A DNA stretch of 64,000 nt from Hermatobates lingyangjiaoensis (taxonomy: Eukaryota > Arthropoda > Insecta > Hemiptera > Hermatobatidae), in contig JAPFBL010001617.1 in the NCBI GenBank assembly GCA_026182355.1, forward strand, positions 5,648,501 to 5,712,500, read 5' to 3'. Below are positions 10,201-24,200 of this stretch, piece by piece. How positions within the stretch are numbered: position 1 is the stretch's first letter; each line of letters begins with the position of its first letter. Under the pieces are notes generated by a model. That model did no database searches. It was given only the letters and a program-made list of their open reading frames with translations, and had not been told where the DNA came from. Made by a program: the position numbers and the translations under genes.

Positions 10201-13200
10201 CTCTGGATGAATCTCGTAAAGAATATAATATTGGTATACTGAAACAAGTACAGGCTATATTTGGCCATCTCGCTTATAGTAAACTTCAATACTACATACC
10301 AAGAGGACTTTGGAGACATTTCAAGTACGATTTATTATTAGGCTATCATCCTTTATTAAAGTTAATTTTGGTTAATGAAGTTAATTAATTCTAGATTGCA
10401 AGGTGAACCTGTTAATTTAAGGGAGCAACAGGATGCTGTTGAATTTTTTATGAGTTTAGTTGAGAGTATTGATGATGCACTGAAGGCATTAGGACAAGAA
10501 CAAATTATGAGCAAGATATTAGGAGGATCATACTCAGACCAAAAAATTTGTAAAGGATGTCCTCACAGGTAATATTCTTCAAAGGAACTTTTTTCCCGCC
10601 CTTGTGGTTATTGGAGTCTTGGATTTCTCATATATCTTTATGTGAGTGGTCTAAGGAAAAAATTAATGATTTTTTTATTTTTACAAAGGGCAATGTTACA
10701 CTAAAAACAATAACAATGAAGTTTCACTGGTAGTTAGTTACTTGGCTGATTTTTTACTTTAATCGTTTGATTGAACGACTAAATTAGTTTCATATAACTA
10801 ATTTATTTAAAGTAACCTTTTTAAAATTAGAATAATAATAATAATAACTAATTATTAATTGATATATAGTGGGCTCTCGGCTTTCACACATATTAGTGTC
10901 TGAAAGTGTGTGCGAATGTTGAATGTTCTAAAGTAGAGGGATGTACAGAAATGTGCTCTAAAAACCGTGCTTTGTTTATATTTATCAATATATATACATA
11001 GTTAAAGAGGCGTATTAAGTGCTTTTGGGTGTTCCCTTTATTTGAATACCACCCTTTTTTTTCTTTTCTTGATAAAGATTTTTATTACACACTGTGTCTT
11101 TCACAATTACCCTACGTACTTGAGATATACGTTCTCCATTGGGATACATTCTTCCATTATGGTCAAAAATCAAATCAAATTAAATGGTAACCAAAACAGA
11201 TTAAATATATAATTAACAACCTATGCTCTATTTCATCAATTAATAATCAATATATTAGATTTCATCGCTTATTTATTCCATACAATAAATAGAAGTTTAA
11301 TGCATACTATCTTTCAGTGAGTGTTACAAATCTACATATTATTTATATTTATTTCGTTTGCTAAATCGACCGGGCAGAATACTACATCCTTTCTGGTTAA
11401 GGATTACCACAGTTTTGTTCTTGCGACCTCGGTCGTCCTTCCCCCCAAAAGGGAAAAATGCCCAATTGCCCGTACCAGGGCTCACCACTGGGGTGAGTAC
11501 CAGTATAGAAGTAGTCCCAATAATACCTCCACCCTGTGGTAAGGGCCAGAGGTCTAGCTCCTCCTTGGTGCTATGCAGGCACCCACCCGAGAAGATTCTG
11601 ATCCTCACACACAGACACATCACAAAAGATCATTTGTGTCTATTTTACCTGAGTAAGGAACCACAACCACTACGAGTCCGTCCGGCCCCCCTACCAACAA
11701 AGGTAGACGACACCCACCAACCAAATAAAAACCACTAACAGTGCCCTTTCTCTTCGGAGTCATAATCAAAATTTAAGGGGAGTCTGTAGGTGATGTTGGC
11801 GTGTTAGGGGATCCGATTGCCATGGTCGCCCCTAATCCTTGCTTGAATAAGAGATGTGGAGAAACCTTTAAAAACCCTGAAGACTTCCGAGTGGGTTCGT
11901 TTGCTATATCGTAGGTTTTTAAGTAAAATTAACGCTGCTTGTTTCATTTCATTATTGAATCAGTCATTTAATAAAAACATACCTTTCTAGCATTCGTCAA
12001 TTATGTTAAATAATTATTTCAAATACATTTTCGTTAGAATTGGCAAAAACATAAGTGCCAGCATCAGAAAATGAATTAACTAAATTGATTGTCATTATTT
12101 CTGATAATAGGCATACTTACAGTCAAATTGAGTGTAGACCACTCCCTAGATCTTTTGTTAGGGTAAATGAAAAATGAATTATAGTGGTACCTCGAGATAC
12201 TAAATTAATTCGTTCTGGAGTGGCTTTCGTATCATGATTGTTTCGTACAATGTGTTAGTTTTAAAATTAAATTGCTTAGTTAATTCCAAGCCCTGCAAAT
12301 GGACCACATGAAATGATATATTAAGTGTAAAACCAGAATGAAATAAGGGCCAACCAAATACATTTGGATAATCCAATACCTAACCTAACCGTTGATATCT
12401 GTAAATGATATCAACGATTCATTTCTAATCAACAATTATGATTAGATAATAGAACATAATGCAATAATAAATGAAAAATAACTTTGCTGACAAATATAGA
12501 AAATGGCAGACAACAGTAACTCATAACTTTCAATCAGTTAAAATTACTTTTTGTTTCTTTTGTTTTTCAGTTTCTGTTTTCATCAATTAACTTTACAAAA
12601 CGCTTAAAATTTTAACATACGGAAATGTATGTTTTATGCAGAGTAGTATTTCGTAACCTTCGCATTCCATTTCGTGAAATGAAGTTTTCGTATATAGAAG
12701 ATTACGTATCTCAAAGTACTACTGTATATGTGATATTTTTCGGAATTCCAATGTTGGTTTTGGTTTTTCCCTTTTTTCATGGTTCTTGTTTAAGAAATGT
12801 GTACTGCCAGGCAGTAAGTAATTTAATTTTTGGGTATTTTGAATGTAGGTAGTTCCATTAACTGTTATTGGTATGTGTCATCCGTATCTCCATAAATTTA
12901 GCCGCTCTAATGAACTGATGGAGTTATTTTAATCCATACTTTATAAAAGGTAATTCAAAATTGAGTAAAAAATATTAGATGTCTAGCAACAATACATTAA
13001 ATGAATAAACATCAGAAATGTTCTTACGAACTTAAATTTAAAAAAAAAATTAATATAGGTAATGATAAAGTGCTGATGACTTCATAATTCAGTTAAGTAG
13101 TAGTTCAGGTCGACCTATGAAGGAGGATAGAATTATTATAAAAGAAAAAATACAAAAGGTGTTTTTTTTGTTTTTTGTTAAATAAACCTAGTATTTGATT

Positions 13201-16200
13201 CAACCTAGTGTTTGTAAATTGTTTAAGTATTTTGTGATCAACTCACTGCATTTGTAAGAATAATCTGAATATAATTCCATGATAATGGAATAATATACTA
13301 TAACTATATTGATGTGGTAAGGGGCACAACGTGTGACGTTCGTTATCAAAAGTCAAACAGGATTTTACTGAAACGTTGTGCAATATTTTCCACCAGAAGA
13401 TTGTGTTTGAATATGCCATTGTTACTAACTTATTGAGCTTGATAAATAAACTTTGGAAAGTAATGAAAATGTATGTACTGAAACTTATTTATGAGTATAA
13501 TGTTTATTTGGCTACAGGAGTCTTAACTATAAAAAGGTCATATCTGTTTTTTTTTTATAAAAGTTTTTATTTCTCGTTTTTACTAAATTTTTTACTTCGT
13601 CAATTTCCTTGGGAGTTTTTTTGCATTGTGAAATTTTGAGATGGTACTTTTAATCGTATTTATATTTAGTAAATGTGACTGTATTATACAGTTGTGAAGG
13701 ATTTATTTAATCGTTCTGTTAAACCAACTGACCTGTTTTTTAGATACTCAAAGGAGGAGCCTTTTAGTGTTATAAGCGTTGATATTAGGAACCATTCTAA
13801 TCTGTTGGACTCGTTAGAGCAGTACGTGAAAGGGGAACTTTTAGAAGGTGCTGACGCTTATCATTGTGATAAATGTAATAAGAAGGTAAGTTTAATTTCT
13901 TATCATTATCATTTCGTACATTCTACGTAGCATTGAGTTCACGGGATCTAATGAAAATCAAATATTTTATAAAAAATGATGTAATATAGAAAAATGTAAG
14001 CATTTTTCCACTTCAAAAAATAAAAAGAGGCATTGTATTCAACCTAGTATTTGAAAATTGTTCAAGTATTTTGTGATCAACTCAATGCATTTGCAAGAAT
14101 AATTTGAATATAATTCCATGATAATGGAATAATAATTAAATAATAATGAATATATTTTCAGGTTTCAACTGTCAAACGTCTCTGTGTCAAAAAGTTGCCT
14201 CCCATTCTTACAATACAATTAAAAAGATTTGAGTATGATTTTGAAAGAGTTTGTGCCATTAAGTTCAATGACTACTTCGAATTTCCTCGATTTCTTGACA
14301 TGGAACCGTATACAGGTGACTCTATAATGATAAATTCCTTTGCATCAAACTTACTGATATGATTAGGAAATACTAATAATACTACTAATTGTTATACAAA
14401 ATTAACTAATAAATTTAATTTTGTTAAATACAAGCGTTATATAGTACGGATGTTTCTTCTTGCTTTCTAATTTGTTAATCATTGTAAAGAATATTGGTTA
14501 TGTAATAATTTTGACTCCTCAGAATTGTTTATATACTAATTTAGTGAAACCGCACCACAAAATAAGAGTACAGTGATAATCTTTCTAATGGCTGAAAAAT
14601 ATAATTTTAATAAAATAATTAATTTATTTTAATTTAAGAATACCGCTACTAACTCTTCAAAACTAATGGTGAAGAAGTTGATTGAGAAGAAATTTAGTAT
14701 GGAACGTAATAATGGTGACATAAATAAGTCATTTCTATGATAATTGTGTTATAATTAATTTTTTTTTTATTTTTTGAAGGGAGGTTGTCGGTTCAAATGA
14801 TGATAATGACCCCTCAGAAGCCAATATGGTTAGGTTTCAATCTAACGGTGTTTCATACTAAAAAAAAATACTAGGTACATCTTGTTATCAATTAAAAAAA
14901 TATTATTTATTACCTTAAAGCTAAAATAAAATGGAAATGTCCAAAATAGGCATTTGCACACTGGCTTCTGAATCTCTGAGTTAGTCATAAATCTTAACAA
15001 AGTCTGACAATGAAATTTTATTAGTATATATTTTTTCTTCGTATATTGATGTTCTGTAATTTATTTTTACTTCTTGTGTTTTTCCCTCAGTGTCCGGATT
15101 AGCAAAGATTGAAGGTGAAATAGATTGTGATTATGGTAGCAGTCCTAAAGATGTGTGTACAAAGTATCAACTGACGGGAATTATTGTACATAGTGGTCAA
15201 GCAAGTGGTGGTCATTATTATTCGTACGTTTTACACAGGTATGTGTTACATTATAAAAATTGTTAACACGTTATATAGTTTGCTACTATTTTAAAAAAAT
15301 GACATTTTATCCATAATAAATGTTACATTCATTTCTGGTATGACTGAAAATGGATGTGTTAATAATGTAAATTTTGAACAATCGTTTCTTTTGGTGGTGT
15401 TTGTGAGTTGGAGAAAATCAAATTGTGATTTCTTCCGTCTGGGGGTGTTATTTTAATAATCTATTTTAATCATCATCTGGTATTTGGGCAGGTATACAGA
15501 ATAAAGATGTCATTTTTTTTAAACAGGCCTCAGTAATATTTGAAACTAAATTGAAGTCTGAGCTCCAATAATTCTTAGTATAGAATAAATTTAAAAGAGA
15601 CACTTACATTATTCATACAAAATGTTTTGAGGTATGAAATCCACAGAAGAGATAAATTAATTAGAAGGATCAGTTTAAAATATTATTTGTGGGTATTTGA
15701 GAGAATTTTTTGTATCTACAGATTTATTTTTAGGTCTAATGATGTTTGTTCTGGTGCTAAGTGGTATAAGTTTGATGATGGAGAGGTAACAGAATGTAAA
15801 ATGGATGATGATGAGGAAATGAAATCACAATGTTTTGGTGGAGATTACATGGGAGAGGTAAATTCTGGTTTATGATATAATTTATTTTCCTATTATTTAT
15901 CTAACTTATTTTAATTAATCACTCATTCAAGTTGGTTGTATTTCCTTGCGTTAATAATTAGTAAGAATTTATTTCCCAGTAGTTAATTCAAATTCTTGGT
16001 TATACTTCTCAAAATTTTACGGTACTAGTAGAACTTTTGAAATGGCATTTCGTTTCAAGTTGTTTTATGTTAGTAGTAACAACATGAATTTAAGAAAACA
16101 AATGTTTTAATAATTTTTTTTTGTACTTTAAAGTAATTATGATAAAGTTTAGGAACTAATAAGGACCAAAGAATGAAATCAGCATGAAGCAGTAATTTTG

Positions 16201-18209
16201 CTTTGTAGATATAAGTACATTTTTTGCTGTCCACATCATGTTATTTATAGATTATTTAAAATTCAATGAAGCATCTTAAATTCGGCATAAATAAATTCAA
16301 TTATGTACTGATTATGGTTATGTCTATAGTTTTTTCCCTTTTATTTGCAACTACTTTCGTAAGTGTTACGATAATTTGCTCTATTAATCATGTCCATAAT
16401 CATCAAGAAGTTTAAATTTATTATATTCAAGTGGATTATGACAACAATTTTGTTGTGATATATTTTTTAAAAAGTATATTATCTTCAGGTATATGTATAA
16501 TTTTATTATTATTATCTTCAGGTGTATGATCACATGTTAAAAAGGATGACTTATAGACGACAGAAAAGGTGGTGGAATGCCTACATGCTGTACTATACAC
16601 GACAGGATGTTGAAGACAATTCTCTAGTCAAATCTATTAATCAGCTCTCTTTAAGTAAGTCAGCTCTTTTAAAACCAGAATAGATTGTATTTTTACTGTG
16701 TTCAATTTTTTACCACAATTTACATGGTAGAAAAAAGTGTATTCTAATAGTTGCCAATATTTAAATTAGAAAATTCAGTACTGGTACAGTTCTAAGAACT
16801 ACATGTCTCAGGCTGTTAATGAATATTTTCTTTTGTTGTTTCTGAATCCCGCCCACCCTTTCTGTTTCCGTACGTTATTTGGTCGGTAAATAGTATATAT
16901 AATAGTTTTGGTCAAAACTATAGTATATGCCGTAGTATTATTTAAAACGAAATATTATTTGATTGAATTTCATTCAATAGTGAATAAAGTTTTGACCAAA
17001 AAGGGAAGAAATACATAAGCAGAGTGAAGTTTATCCTGACATATTAGAAACATTATAAAAGCATTTTCCTCATGTTGAACTTTTATTATTAATGTTAAAC
17101 GATCGTTAAGTTCGTTTTAGTAAGACCTTTAAAAGTAATATTTAATTGTTATTTATGGTTTATTAGGCGTAAATTTATATCATTCATACAGTTCAAAGTT
17201 ACCGTAGAACAAGAATAAAATAAAAAGTATTACGCACCTTGCAACCTCTAATTTTCTTGACATTTTAGGATATCTTATATTCCCTTTTATATTTTAGGCG
17301 TATAAAAAGATTTTTAACAAAATAGAAACGTTAACTTTGAAAGTTTAATTTGAACCCGGAAAACTGACATTTCCCTACAAATAGTCTTATTATATATAAG
17401 TACATTTTTTGCTGTCCACATCATGTTATTTATGGATTATTTAAAATTCAATATATTATTTAGTTGCCAATGTTTAAATTGCCAATTTAAATTTTTATTG
17501 TTATCAGCCCATAATATATATATATATATATATATAATAGAATTTTCAGAAGAACACTGAAAGAAATCACTGAAACTCACTACTATATTTCGAATGCCTC
17601 GTCGTCAGGAATACATGTGAATCACTCCAAAGGCTGATAACGACTAGCTTGGCGTTCAAACAGAAAGCACTCAAACAGTGTAGACAACTTTCAGAGGGAG
17701 GGGAGACAGGATGATTAAGAAATACAAACAAAATAATGATTAAATGAATGAAAACATTTAACTAAAAATAAAATTAAAAACTAATAACAACTTGAAAAAA
17801 ATTGAAACTGAGTAAGTAAAAAAATAAAGGAACAATTAACGATTGAGGTTAAGCCCAGGAACCGATCTACCACCCAGAAGACTAATAAGTGCTTCTTCTG
17901 AAGCTCTCAGAATGACTTTCGAATTAGTCTTATCAATCTGCTGAAGATTCATTTTGAACTGTTCAGTTCAGTGTCACGTGTTCATTCAGACAACAGTTGT
18001 TTGTTAAAATCCACATACTATTTTTCTTTGTAAAATAATTTGTAATGTAATACTTAGTTTTTCTGTTTCAAAATGTATACTTCTACTTATGAAAAACGTT
18101 TTAAATAAAGACCGAAACGTTGGCAATGAGAGTTTAATTTGAACCTGAAGAACTGACCGAGTCCCGATAAACTTTAGTTTTGTTTCTATTCCACGGTCGA
18201 TACTTTTAT

Positions 18210-18267
<58 letters not shown>

Positions 18268-21200
18268 TGTAATGATTTCACAATGAACACGTGAAATAAC
18301 AATCAATGATTAAACCACAATATGAGATGGGAAAATAAGACTAAGATCTTTCAACCGCAACAAGCGGTTTTCGTCAGAGTAAAAATCCCACCTAAAAAAT
18401 AATCAGTTAGGTGTTATTTGTGTTACTTTTATTTTATATTGTTATCAGCCTGTAGCTCATTTCATTTTCCTCATATTCATATATATTATAATATATAAAA
18501 AGATTTCACATAAACACGTGAAATAACAATCAATGATCAAACCACAATAAGAAAATGGGAACACAAGACTAAGACCTTTCAACTTCAGTTGGGTTTTTGA
18601 CTCTGACGAAGACCACTTGTTACGGTTGAAAGATCGTAGTCTTGTTTTCCAATTTTCTTATTGTGGTTTGATCATTGATTATAATATATATGAAGAAATT
18701 TCACAATAAACACGTGAAAAAAGAATCAACATCAACACGTATCAAGGTCAGTTGGGATTTGACTCTGACGAAGACCGCTTGTTATGGTTGAAAGATTTTA
18801 GTCTTTTTTCTCATTTCTTATTGTGGTTTGGACGTTTATATATATATATAGTTACATATATTTGTTTTTAGGAAGTAAGCATGGTATGCTTAAAATGCCA
18901 ATGTCTATAGAAAGGAGCGTTAGGAAACAAAATGTATGTTTTATGCACACTCGGAGCCAGTTCAGTGCGGAGTATTTTCAGTTTATGAAAAGATTAGCTA
19001 CTTGCAATATTCCTCCATCCAATAGACAACACAACGGAGATAAAATGGTGAGTAAAACAAATTTAAATTAATGTAGTTTGTTAAAACAAATGTCTAAATT
19101 GTTAATTCATCCTTTAACATAAACATATAATTTTGTGTAAAAATAATACATTCAGTTCCTTTGAAGATGAGAATAAATAATCACATATGAAATTAAAGGG
19201 TTCGTTTTCTATTTATATAGCTACTGTGTAATATAAACCAATAGTATATTTATTTAATTGTATTTCTATATTATGAATATGTATTTATTTAGATCTAGTG
19301 AATATGATATTCAGTCTCTCATACTAGAAAATAGTTTTTATTTAATATTCATTGTTGATATTATTTTATTATTAATAAATAACATTATTATTTAATCATT
19401 TCTTTTGCACAGAGTTCAGAAGCTGAGGAGCTTTCCTTATTGAGTATACAGATTGTCAGTAGGTTTCTTTTCCATACGGGGTTCCACACGAAGAAATGTT
19501 TAAGAGGGACCACAGACTGGTTTGACACAATGTGTTACCACTTATCCTCGTACCCTTCTGTCAGGGCCTGGTTCGCCCACAACATACTCTTTACCCACCC
19601 TAACAGGTTAGTTATTATTGTTCAAGTCATTCTGTTTTTTCGAAAGATTGACTTAAAGTTATAAGGATCAGCATATAGTACAGGGGTGGATGACCTCTGG
19701 TAGGATATCAGTTTTTTGCTCGTATATTCCAGTCAATGAAGTGAGGTATATTCTACCATAATTAATGAGTAGGACAAACGCAAATCTGTATGGAGACGCA
19801 ATTTTATGTTTTATTTTGAAAACTGTGTAGCTAAACGCTGTGGAAACGGTGTTACTGTGATTCTTTTTTATCACCATGCTTTTGAGAATTGTTTGTGATG
19901 AACTTTGAACAGGAATAGGCTGAATGATGAAACAAGTATTTCTGACTTGCTAATTAGTCCTGACATTATTATTCACCTCAACGTATTTTTGTAATTAAAA
20001 TCCTTTTCAATTTCGGATTTTGTTATAAAGAACGAAAATCTGTACATACTGTTTAGATTGTCAGGTTTGGTTATCGTAAATATCGTGAATAGAGGATTGG
20101 TGTTGTATGTGCAATAATGTTGTATCACCCCTGTTTCAATGGTTTTTATTCACTACACCAGTTTGATATTAATTAAAAGTATATCACATTAGTAATAGTG
20201 TGGTGAGGACATTGACCGAAGTCTTCATGTCCCTGTTTGTTTACTCCGAAAATATTATGTTGATTATGCATGGCCAGCTCTGTGTATTTACCTAATGTAT
20301 ATGTTTACTATTTGGAGAGATACGAACTTAATTATACTCACCAGTAGGAAATGACTCTTAGTAACAAAGAAATAATAAGCTTAAATGGAACATGCACTTA
20401 AAAGTATTTTGCTTTTTCGAACTAAGAAAGTGTATGGCATCTTTCTGGTGGTATTACTGATAGACTGAAGTAAATTGGATGGCTAGAACACGGGATGACT
20501 AAATTACGGATTCACTGAGATTGCGAAAGTTACCAGGACTAATTATTTAATTACTATCGCCGCATCCTTGAGGACATATCTGCCAGAAATGGTGAGATCA
20601 TACTGATTCTTGTTATTAATTTTTAGAACGTGCTTTGCTTTGAGGGTATCAAGATTGTTTTTAATTCAAAGTTAATTTGGGAATTACCCCAAAATGAAAG
20701 AAGAATAATCAGAAAATTAGAGACAGTCAGTAGAAAAGTCGTAAATAAGGCTGCTGCATATTTCAATTCAACATGTTTAAAAGAAGATTTGCTGCCTACT
20801 TATATATATATAAAGACTTCACAATAGACACGTGAAATAACAATCAATGTTCAAAACACAATAAGAAAAGAGAAAAAAGACTAAGATCTTTTAACCGTAA
20901 CAAGAGATCTTCGTTAGAGTAAAATCCCAACTGAAACCGAAGATGTAGAAACATCTAGTAAGGGGTTGAGAGGAATGGGAGTGAAGAGAGTTATTTTAAA
21001 GGATGTAAAGTGCAGGAAAGGTCAATAGTCCAGGGAGAAATGTTAGGGTAAACAGGAAGAAAAAAGGTAAAAAACTATCCACTAGCTGTCAACTCTCTTA
21101 GATGAGGCTATTACCCTGGTTCAAGTTTGAATAAACCGTTACTAATGATTAGAATATTTGATCTATTAAATTTAATCAGAGAGGATTCGATAATGTTTCT

Positions 21201-24200
21201 TAACAACACCGATTTTTCATAAGTGGTCATTTTAGTCCCGGTCCAATCAATGTGATTTTCATTATTTATATGCAAGAATATTCATTATTCTTATAACATA
21301 TGAGAATATACATGTATTCACGCATACATTATAGAATTATATGTAAAAATAAACATTGTTCATGGTTTATTCAAACTTGAACCAGGGTAATAGCCTCATC
21401 TAAGAGGGTTGACAGCTAGTGGATAGTTTTTTACCTTTTTCTTCCTATACTCCTTTGTTTACCCAAACATTCTCCCTGGACTATTGACCTTTCCTGCACT
21501 TTACACCCTTTAAAATAACTCTCTTCACTCCCATTCCTCTCAAACCCTTACTAGATGTTTCTACATCTTTAGTTTCAGTTGGGATTTGACTCTGACGAAG
21601 ACCTTTTGTTATGGCTAAAAGATCTTATTCTTTTTTCCCTTTTCTTATTGAGGTTTGAACATTGATATGTATGTATAAATCTTGACAAAAGTATCGATTG
21701 TGAAGTAGAAACAAAATTATCAGGACTTGTCAGTTCTTCAGGTTGAAATTAAACTCTCATTGCGAACGTTTCTGTTTTTATTTCATAGGCCTTGAAAACA
21801 GAGGAAATATAAGAAATAATACAATAATTCCAAAATCAATCATATATAAAAAGCGCAAAAAGTTATAAATAAGAAAATACAATAGAAATGTTGACCTATT
21901 GTAAAAATGTCTATTATTTGTGACTTTTTGCGTTTTTTTTGTATGTTTGATTTTTGAATTATTGTATTATTTCTTATATTTGCTCTGTTGTAGGCCTATA
22001 GAAAAGGTTTTCAATAAAAACAGAAACGTTGATAATGAGAGTTTAATTTGAACCTGAAGAACTGACCGAGTCCTGATAAACTTTTATTTCGTATTTAGGT
22101 ATATATAATATTTTCAGTTAATATGATATTGAAAGTATGTATTTTAATGCAGTATTTCGTTTTCATTTTAGGTTTTATGATTACTTATTAAATTGTCCGA
22201 GTGTTGATGTCAGAGGTACTTTTATGAAAATTGTGGTATCATTAGCAAATTATTCTCTTCATGATGGACCTTTTCCTCCTCCTATGAATGCACCAAGTAA
22301 GTTGCAAACAAACTTTTTTTCATATGATTTAATCATTTTTACAGGGATAGTAATCCCTGTAATATTATTTATTATCCCTACAGGGATAATAAAATCTATA
22401 CTATAACTTAAATGATCACTATAATAAACGACCGTATGCTGTTGTCTAGTTTTGTCGATAATATAATGATACGAATTAATTATTTTGTTGATGTGTTTTA
22501 TTAATTGCGGAATCTAATATTATTGATTTTGCAGCATCTTTAGAATGATAACATATTTTTTCATCCATGTTGTTATTAATATCAATAGTAGTGTTTAAAT
22601 TATTCGTTTTTACAAGCCAGTTATTTATGTACTAACTATTGAGTGCTTTATCTAGATACATTCCTAAATACAACATCATCCCGTGTATTTTAATTGCTTT
22701 GTATTATTAAAATATTTTTTGCATAATGTCGGTCATTCATTTTTAGAAATTCTCGTTGACCCCAAGGCAAGTTTGAGTGATCATTTACTACTCTGTGTAC
22801 TTTCCATGCTTCAAAAAGAAGCTGCTGATAGTTGTAGACATCTGGTTCATTATTTTGCTCTCTTTCATAACTACTGCTCTTTTGGCATTCAAGAAAAAGC
22901 TCAACTTTTAAAGGTAAATAACTGTGACGATTGAAGGAAAAAAAATTGTGTTAAGTTTTAATTCAGTTTTGCAATTTTTTTTTTTTGTTTGCTTTCAGTT
23001 GAATGTTCCTGCCACATTTATGCTAGTTGCTATTGATGAAGGACCAGGTCCTAACATAAAATACCAATATCCTGAATTTACTAAACTTCATTGCGTAGTA
23101 TCCCAGTTAATCAGATGCTGTGATGTTTCTTCGAAAACTCAATCGTCTCAACAGGATCAGGTATCATAGGTTCTTAATTTCTAGAAAAGTTTGCCTGTTT
23201 TTATCTTTTGTTTCTTTTTATTTTTTAATATTGTACTTATTGTTAATGAATGGGGTGTTGGAACAATAATTTCTTTTCCTTCAATATATGCTATATTTGT
23301 TAAGGCAACTTTTGGAACTTCACGTTCTTAATTTAGAAGTAATAAATATTTCACTTAATTATATATTATATAGAAAAAACAAGTGGGTTGCAGTATGCAC
23401 TGAGTACTCTAGTTTCGAAAAGGTATTTGAATGTTTAGCCTAAAATTAAAGTAAAAAAGTTATTCTAGCACCAGGAAGACTAATATGTGCCTCTTCAGAA
23501 GCCCAAGTTGGTGATGTTATTACCATGATCATGGTGATGGAATCGAGGATCTGTTTAATAATGTGTACATGTAAACAGTTATTGATGTTAAGTTCGTGAG
23601 AGTTTTCATTTATAGCAATAGGGTGGTTACTGCGCTGACCATCGGAAGCCATGTGACCACTCTTATGTAGGATCAGCAAAGTAGAAACCTACTTGAAAAG
23701 TATCACACTGGGTACAAGTAGGTCACTACTTGTACTCAAGTAAGTCACCCACTGGTGACTTCGGAGAAATGTAAGAGAAACTAAACCTTAGGTTGGGAGG
23801 TTTTTGGTAACATATTGACGAAGGGAGGGGGGGGGTCATTAAAGATTGAAGAAGTAGAAGAGGAAGAGAGAGGATAGGAAAAAACTCCTTAATAACAGAG
23901 CTCATCGTATGAGCCACAGAGAAAAAAGTAGTTATAAAGAGGTGGAATCACACGGTCCCTCTTGTTCGTAGAACGATAATGTGCTTCAGCAAATTATTAA
24001 ATTAGGAGAATAACCACGGTCAGTAAATTTAAATTTTAAGTGGTTAATATGGTATCACCGGTCAACTATATAACTGCATATATATATAAAATTAAACTTA
24101 TTACTGAGAGAAACAAAAATAAAACTAACATTTGTGATCATTTCGGCTGACTCTGTCTTCAGGAGAAAAGAGAAAAAACACTAGTGCGAGAAGTTTGTAG

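Larger units (their letters stand above)
18270..18840. mobile_element. Cluster of family-1 PLE ends
   Basis: Three blocks of the same pseudo-LTR: 18270-18400 (- orientation), 18500-18685 (an inverted pair joined directly, the left arm lacking its ribozyme half) and 18690-18835 (a shortened pair). They are separated by TA-rich stretches. Diagnostic words are CGTGAAATAACAATCAATGAT, AACCACAATA and GACGAAGACC. Confidence 0.8.

Noticed and set aside
13694..13743. Upstream extension of exon 7 (open frame from 13694)
   Set aside because: The residues before 13744 do not resemble the family, and the T-run plus AG at 13743 continues CPHR to RYSKEE in the right phase.
18004..18306. 100-codon - strand ORF with (YI)n
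   Set aside because: Made by translating the (TA)n microsatellite and PLE end sequence.
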